A model generated the notes under the pieces. It saw nothing but the letters and a program-made list of their open reading frames with translations. It did no database searches and was not told where the DNA came from. This document shows positions 60,606 to 64,000 of a DNA stretch of 64,000 nt, piece by piece. Numbering within the stretch: position 1 is the first letter of the stretch; every line of letters starts with the position of its first letter. This DNA is from Eonycteris spelaea (lineage: Eukaryota > Chordata > Mammalia > Chiroptera > Pteropodidae), in the NCBI GenBank assembly GCA_003508835.1, contig PUFA01000022.1:4712001-4776000 (forward strand), read 5' to 3'. The position numbers and the translations under genes are program-made.

Positions 60606-61220
60606 ACATAATACCTAACTTAAACATCCCTGAAATTTTTCAAGGACTGTCTAGATTTTAAAAATCTGAACCATAACTATCATTTATTTAGGCGTCTCTA
60701 ATAGATTGGATAGTCACTCATTCTCAGCTGTACCTTTATTTAGCTGACACACTGTCAAATGAACATGATTAAGCAATGTTCAAAGATACAATGGTCTTTA
60801 TACTTTTTCCTGAAACTGAAGGTGAGATTATGTGACTGCTATCTAAAAAAAAAATTCTTTTGAACATCAGAATGAACTTAACGTTAGTAATATTGCTTGA
60901 TACTTATCATATTTTTAATAATTTTTTACTCATATTTTTTTATCTTATTAACTTTCAAGTGATCCATTACTTACACAGTGCTGCTTCCTTGCTGAATTCC
61001 TTGCTGAATTCCAGCCAGCTGTATTCTCACCTTATCAGGTATTATGTCTTCATCACAAGTCACAGACAGTGATGGTATTCAATCCATGTATTTATGTAAC
61101 GGGAAGTCTTGAAGTACGTGTGGGAGGTGGCAAGGCTGATGGTATTATATATAGTATCCAGGTCCATTGCATTTCCCTCATCAGGCATCTTTTTAACTTT
61201 ACCCCCGGATTGGCTCCCTT
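60606..61220. other. No gene seen; 12-bp tandem duplication
   Basis: CCTTGCTGAATT is repeated head to tail at 60987-60998 and 60999-61010. An A run lies at 60846-60854. Nothing else recognised. Confidence 0.5.
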
Positions 61221-61224
61221 TGTG

Positions 61225-61420
61225 GTTGTAACACGGCAGTAACATTTCCCAGCATCACCTCACAGTTATCTTCATAAGAACACCCTTTTCAGACCCTCAG
61301 AATCAACTCATCTTCAGGTCTTATTGTGGCCAGAATTGTGTCACATGTCCATCCATAACCAAAGAAGGTCATCGCTGTGACTGACACAGGCCGATCAGGA
61401 TCCCTTAGAGCATGTGGCAA
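61225..61420 (+). mobile_element. Old repeat fragment, probably L1M 3'-UTR type
   Basis: TTGTGGCCAGAATTGTGTCA, CATGTCCATCCATAACCAAA, CTGACACAGGCCGATCAGGA and TCCCTTAGAGC follow an order I recall from a common old mammalian repeat with a 'GGCCAGAACTGGGTCACATG' motif. The family name is uncertain. Confidence 0.4.
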
Positions 61421-62596
61421 ATGAATAATTCCTGAAAAAAAAAAATTGTATTTATCTTAGTAAGATAGAGGTTGAGAGCCCTTACAAGTAAGTAATAAAA
61501 ATGTCTGCCAAAGTAATGCAAGTTTTTGCAAAACTAAGTATCTGGTAAAAGTTTCTTATTAATCATATTCTATAAAGAAACTTAGGCACCATTATTTATA
61601 CTGTGCAATATAAATCACCGATGTAAATCTTTATTTGCATCTAATTTTTGGATTTTGAGCATGCCCTTTTTCACCCTGTTTAGTCGATATCATGGAGTTA
61701 ATGCCATCCTGGTTTCTCATAAAATTTTTTGTGGAATGAATTGAAGAATAGAAATAACTTTAAAGCCTTTACATATGAAAAGGAAAACTATTTGTCATTT
61801 TAAAAATGACCATCGAACCATTTCTTTCCATTTTGATGGGCTTTAATCTCTTTTATTGTGAAATCTTTTAAAAGGATTTCAGCGCTCTTTTGCAATTAGG
61901 TTTTGGAAGGATTTTTTTTTTTTTTTCCAGAAATAGATTTTTGGAACAAGGTCACCTTTTGTGAGTACGATTCCCTCTCTGGGCCATTTTGGCTGCACTG
62001 TTGAGCCCCTTCATGGTAATGGTCTGTACTGAATGGGAGGCCTCACATGGCACTAGTGGAAACGTATTATGCTTTTTTAAAAAGCTCTACTTCTAATATT
62101 TAAAAATCATCTTAAAAAATGAAACAGACATATCTTTTGTATTTGCCAGTTACTTAAACACCGGATGGTGTTTAAAATGGCCATTAGCATGTGACAATGT
62201 AATTCATTTCTCTGTAGTGATACTTCTGAGAACAGAGTAACATTAGCCAATAGGAATCCATTTAACAGGTGCTTTATTGCAAAATGTAAAATGTGCTAAA
62301 GGAAACACACTTCTTTGGGAGTGCCAAGTACCCCAGAAGCCAAACAAATCTCAGGATCAAAAATGGAATGCAATAGTTTGTTGGAGGTAGTCGTATAATT
62401 ATCTTTATTCCTTCATGGTTTTAACTAATGGAGAACAGAGAGGATTCTCAGTGGGTAAAAGGATTCTCTTTGTTAATAATTGTAGACAAAGGTCCAATAA
62501 TTCTCCAGATTTGTGGATGCTACATGACAATTTGTTTTATTCCTGAACTTCACACATCCCCTTGGTACAGACAGGAACCCACACAGAAACCACTTA
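61421..62596. other. AT-rich sequence, no feature seen
   Basis: A T run at 61912-61926. No gene or repeat family recognised. Confidence 0.5.
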
Positions 62597-62939
62597 CAGT
62601 TGGTCCTTGAACATCTCAGGGTGAAGGGTGCTGCCTCTCTCTAAGTGGTGGAAAACCCTCGTAAAACTGTCACTCCCCCTAAACTTAACTACCGCTGAAT
62701 TTTCTTATTTGACACGACTAATGGTCTACTGTTGATCTTAATGATAACATAGTTTATTAACACACATTTTATACTTTATATGTATTATATACTATATTCT
62801 TAGAATTACGTAAACTAGAGAAAAAAAATGTTATTGAGAAAATCGTGATGGAGAAAAATACATTTCAAGTGTTTATTGAAAAAAAAAATCTGCATTATGG
62901 ACCCGCAGTTTAGATCAACTGGTGTTCAAGAGTCGACTG
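62597..62939. mobile_element. Tigger-type DNA transposon with both ends
   Basis: A 343-bp non-autonomous TcMar-Tigger element. The left end CAGTTGGTCCTTGAAC and the reverse complement of the right end (CAGTCGACTCTTGAAC) match at 13 of 16 positions. TA precedes the left end; AA follows the right end where the TA target duplication should be, consistent with one mutation. Internal blocks AAACTAGAGAAAAAAAATGT, TATTGAGAAAATCGTGATGG and AAGTGTTTATTGAAAAAAAA are typical of the family. No transposase sequence remains. Confidence 0.75.
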
Positions 62940-64000
62940 AACTTCATTGACAGCCAAAGAAACTGAAAAAATGAGATACTGTGAAGAGAGTCCCTGCCTG
63001 ATATGCTGATTGTGCGAGAGGCAGAGGCCAAAACTAAGGGTGTCTAGGAAACCAGGCCCTGAGTCAAGCAGGAGAAAGGCGCTAGGAGATTGTGTCATGC
63101 ATAAAACGCTCATTTATTTTAATAACTCGGTTGCTCACAATTCTAGAGGAAGCGGTAGGGGGGCAAAGGGGTGGGGGATGGGCTCTCTCCTGAGCGTGGC
63201 CTCCACACGTTGGCAGATCTTCCTCTTCCGTGAGCTCACACAGGACGTAGGCACAGGGGGCATGATAATACCACATCCCTGGTCATCAGGAAAGGGCACG
63301 GGAGAGCTTCAAGGTATGAGAACAGGCATATGTTTTAGATTGAAATATTTAGGGGGAAAAACGAACGTGAATTTGACGAGAGGGAATTATGATGTCTCCA
63401 CACAGTGATTTGGAAGGAGATAGAGAAACTGTTCTGAACTTGTCATTTTATTTAAGAAAGCTTAGACTTTCTTTGAGGTCAGTGCGTGAAGACCTAATCT
63501 AAAGTTTATGCAAACTACTTTTTTTAAATTTAATTTAATTTATTTTTTAGCTATCTATCTATCTATTGATTGATTTAATGGCTACAACATAAATTTAAAT
63601 TTTAAAAGTAAAATATATTAATAAAAGCTTTAAAAACCAATAGAGTTTGAGATGAACTTTCGATCTGAAGTAGGGTACTAGACCAATGGAAAGTTGGGTC
63701 TGGAAGAGATTAGAAGTTAGCGCATCGGATTTTCCTATTCAAGAAGGAGACCGCTTGATCTCAGGAGGTTTAAATGTCTTGTATAAGGTCATCACAGTAG
63801 AAGCAGGACAACCAAACTCTTCACTCTGGTATGGTGCCTTATCTGCTGTGTTTTCGTATTAATTTAGATTTTAACACTGGAAAGAACTGTAGTTGGAAAA
63901 AAAATGACTATTTTAAGAGAGAAATCCTATTTAATTCTCTGTTAAGACTTGAACTATAATGTTTTATAATCCTATGATTTTTCATTCTTTAGTGGCTTTT
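62940..64000. other. No gene seen; weak LTR-like trace
   Basis: The segment 63085-63260 has raised G+C; TTATTTTAATAACTCGGTTG and CTCACAATTCTAGAGGAAGC faintly recall a reversed MaLR LTR, but the match fades quickly. A short TCTA run lies at 63551-63566. The 132-codon open frame from 63010 to 63408 shows no known domain. Confidence 0.4.

Noticed and set aside
63010..63408. 132-codon open frame, and a faint reversed MaLR LTR at 63085-63260
   Set aside because: The frame has no domain, and another frame on the other strand is also open in part of it. The LTR resemblance covers only about 40 bp convincingly.

Overview
This is nuclear DNA from a placental mammal, and I find no confident protein-coding gene or functional RNA gene in it. 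It is mostly AT-rich, full of stop codons in all frames, and carries decayed mammalian interspersed repeats: MIR SINEs, L2 and L1 LINEs, MaLR-type LTRs, Tigger and MER20 DNA transposons. Long (TG)n/(CA)n, (GA)n and AT microsatellites are also present. No operon, ribosome-binding or prokaryotic signals are visible. The most likely setting is a gene desert or a very large intron. The L1 3' end at 58.3-58.7 kb resembles the L1 tails I know from Laurasiatheria. No Alu, B1, carnivore, ruminant or equine young SINE is recognisable, so the species is left open.

Layout. 0-10 kb: a complete-looking solo LTR (718-1509, minus), several MIRs, two MaLR-like LTRs (7.1-8.3 kb) and the 3' end of an L1 with a reverse-transcriptase remnant (8.56-9.51 kb). 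10-19 kb: AT-rich, apparently unique sequence with L2 tails and simple repeats. 19.4-20.6 kb: a GC/CpG-rich segment bounded by good splice signals (candidate exon 19581-19673), then a MIR and an L2 tail. 23.3-23.7 kb: a relic of an endogenous retroviral pol gene on the minus strand. 26.2-28.0 kb: an unusually long L2 copy. 29-33.4 kb: a dense LINE/LTR cluster containing a duplicated, palindromic AT-rich repeat. 38.5-47.9 kb: two same-orientation copies of one LTR-like family, a GATA-type hairpin repeat, a long antisense L1 and L2 pieces. 48-58 kb: mostly unique sequence, one Tigger relic and a second splice-bounded CpG-rich segment on the minus strand (56649-56777). 58-64 kb: MER20, an antisense L1 3' end, L2 tails and a second Tigger with recognisable terminal inverted repeats.

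Nothing here forms a pathway or gene system. The two splice-bounded CpG-rich segments are the best candidates for undescribed transcribed sequence, and the AT-palindrome block is the best candidate for structural interest. Repeat family names rest on recalled consensus features, not on a database search, and all repeat boundaries are approximate.
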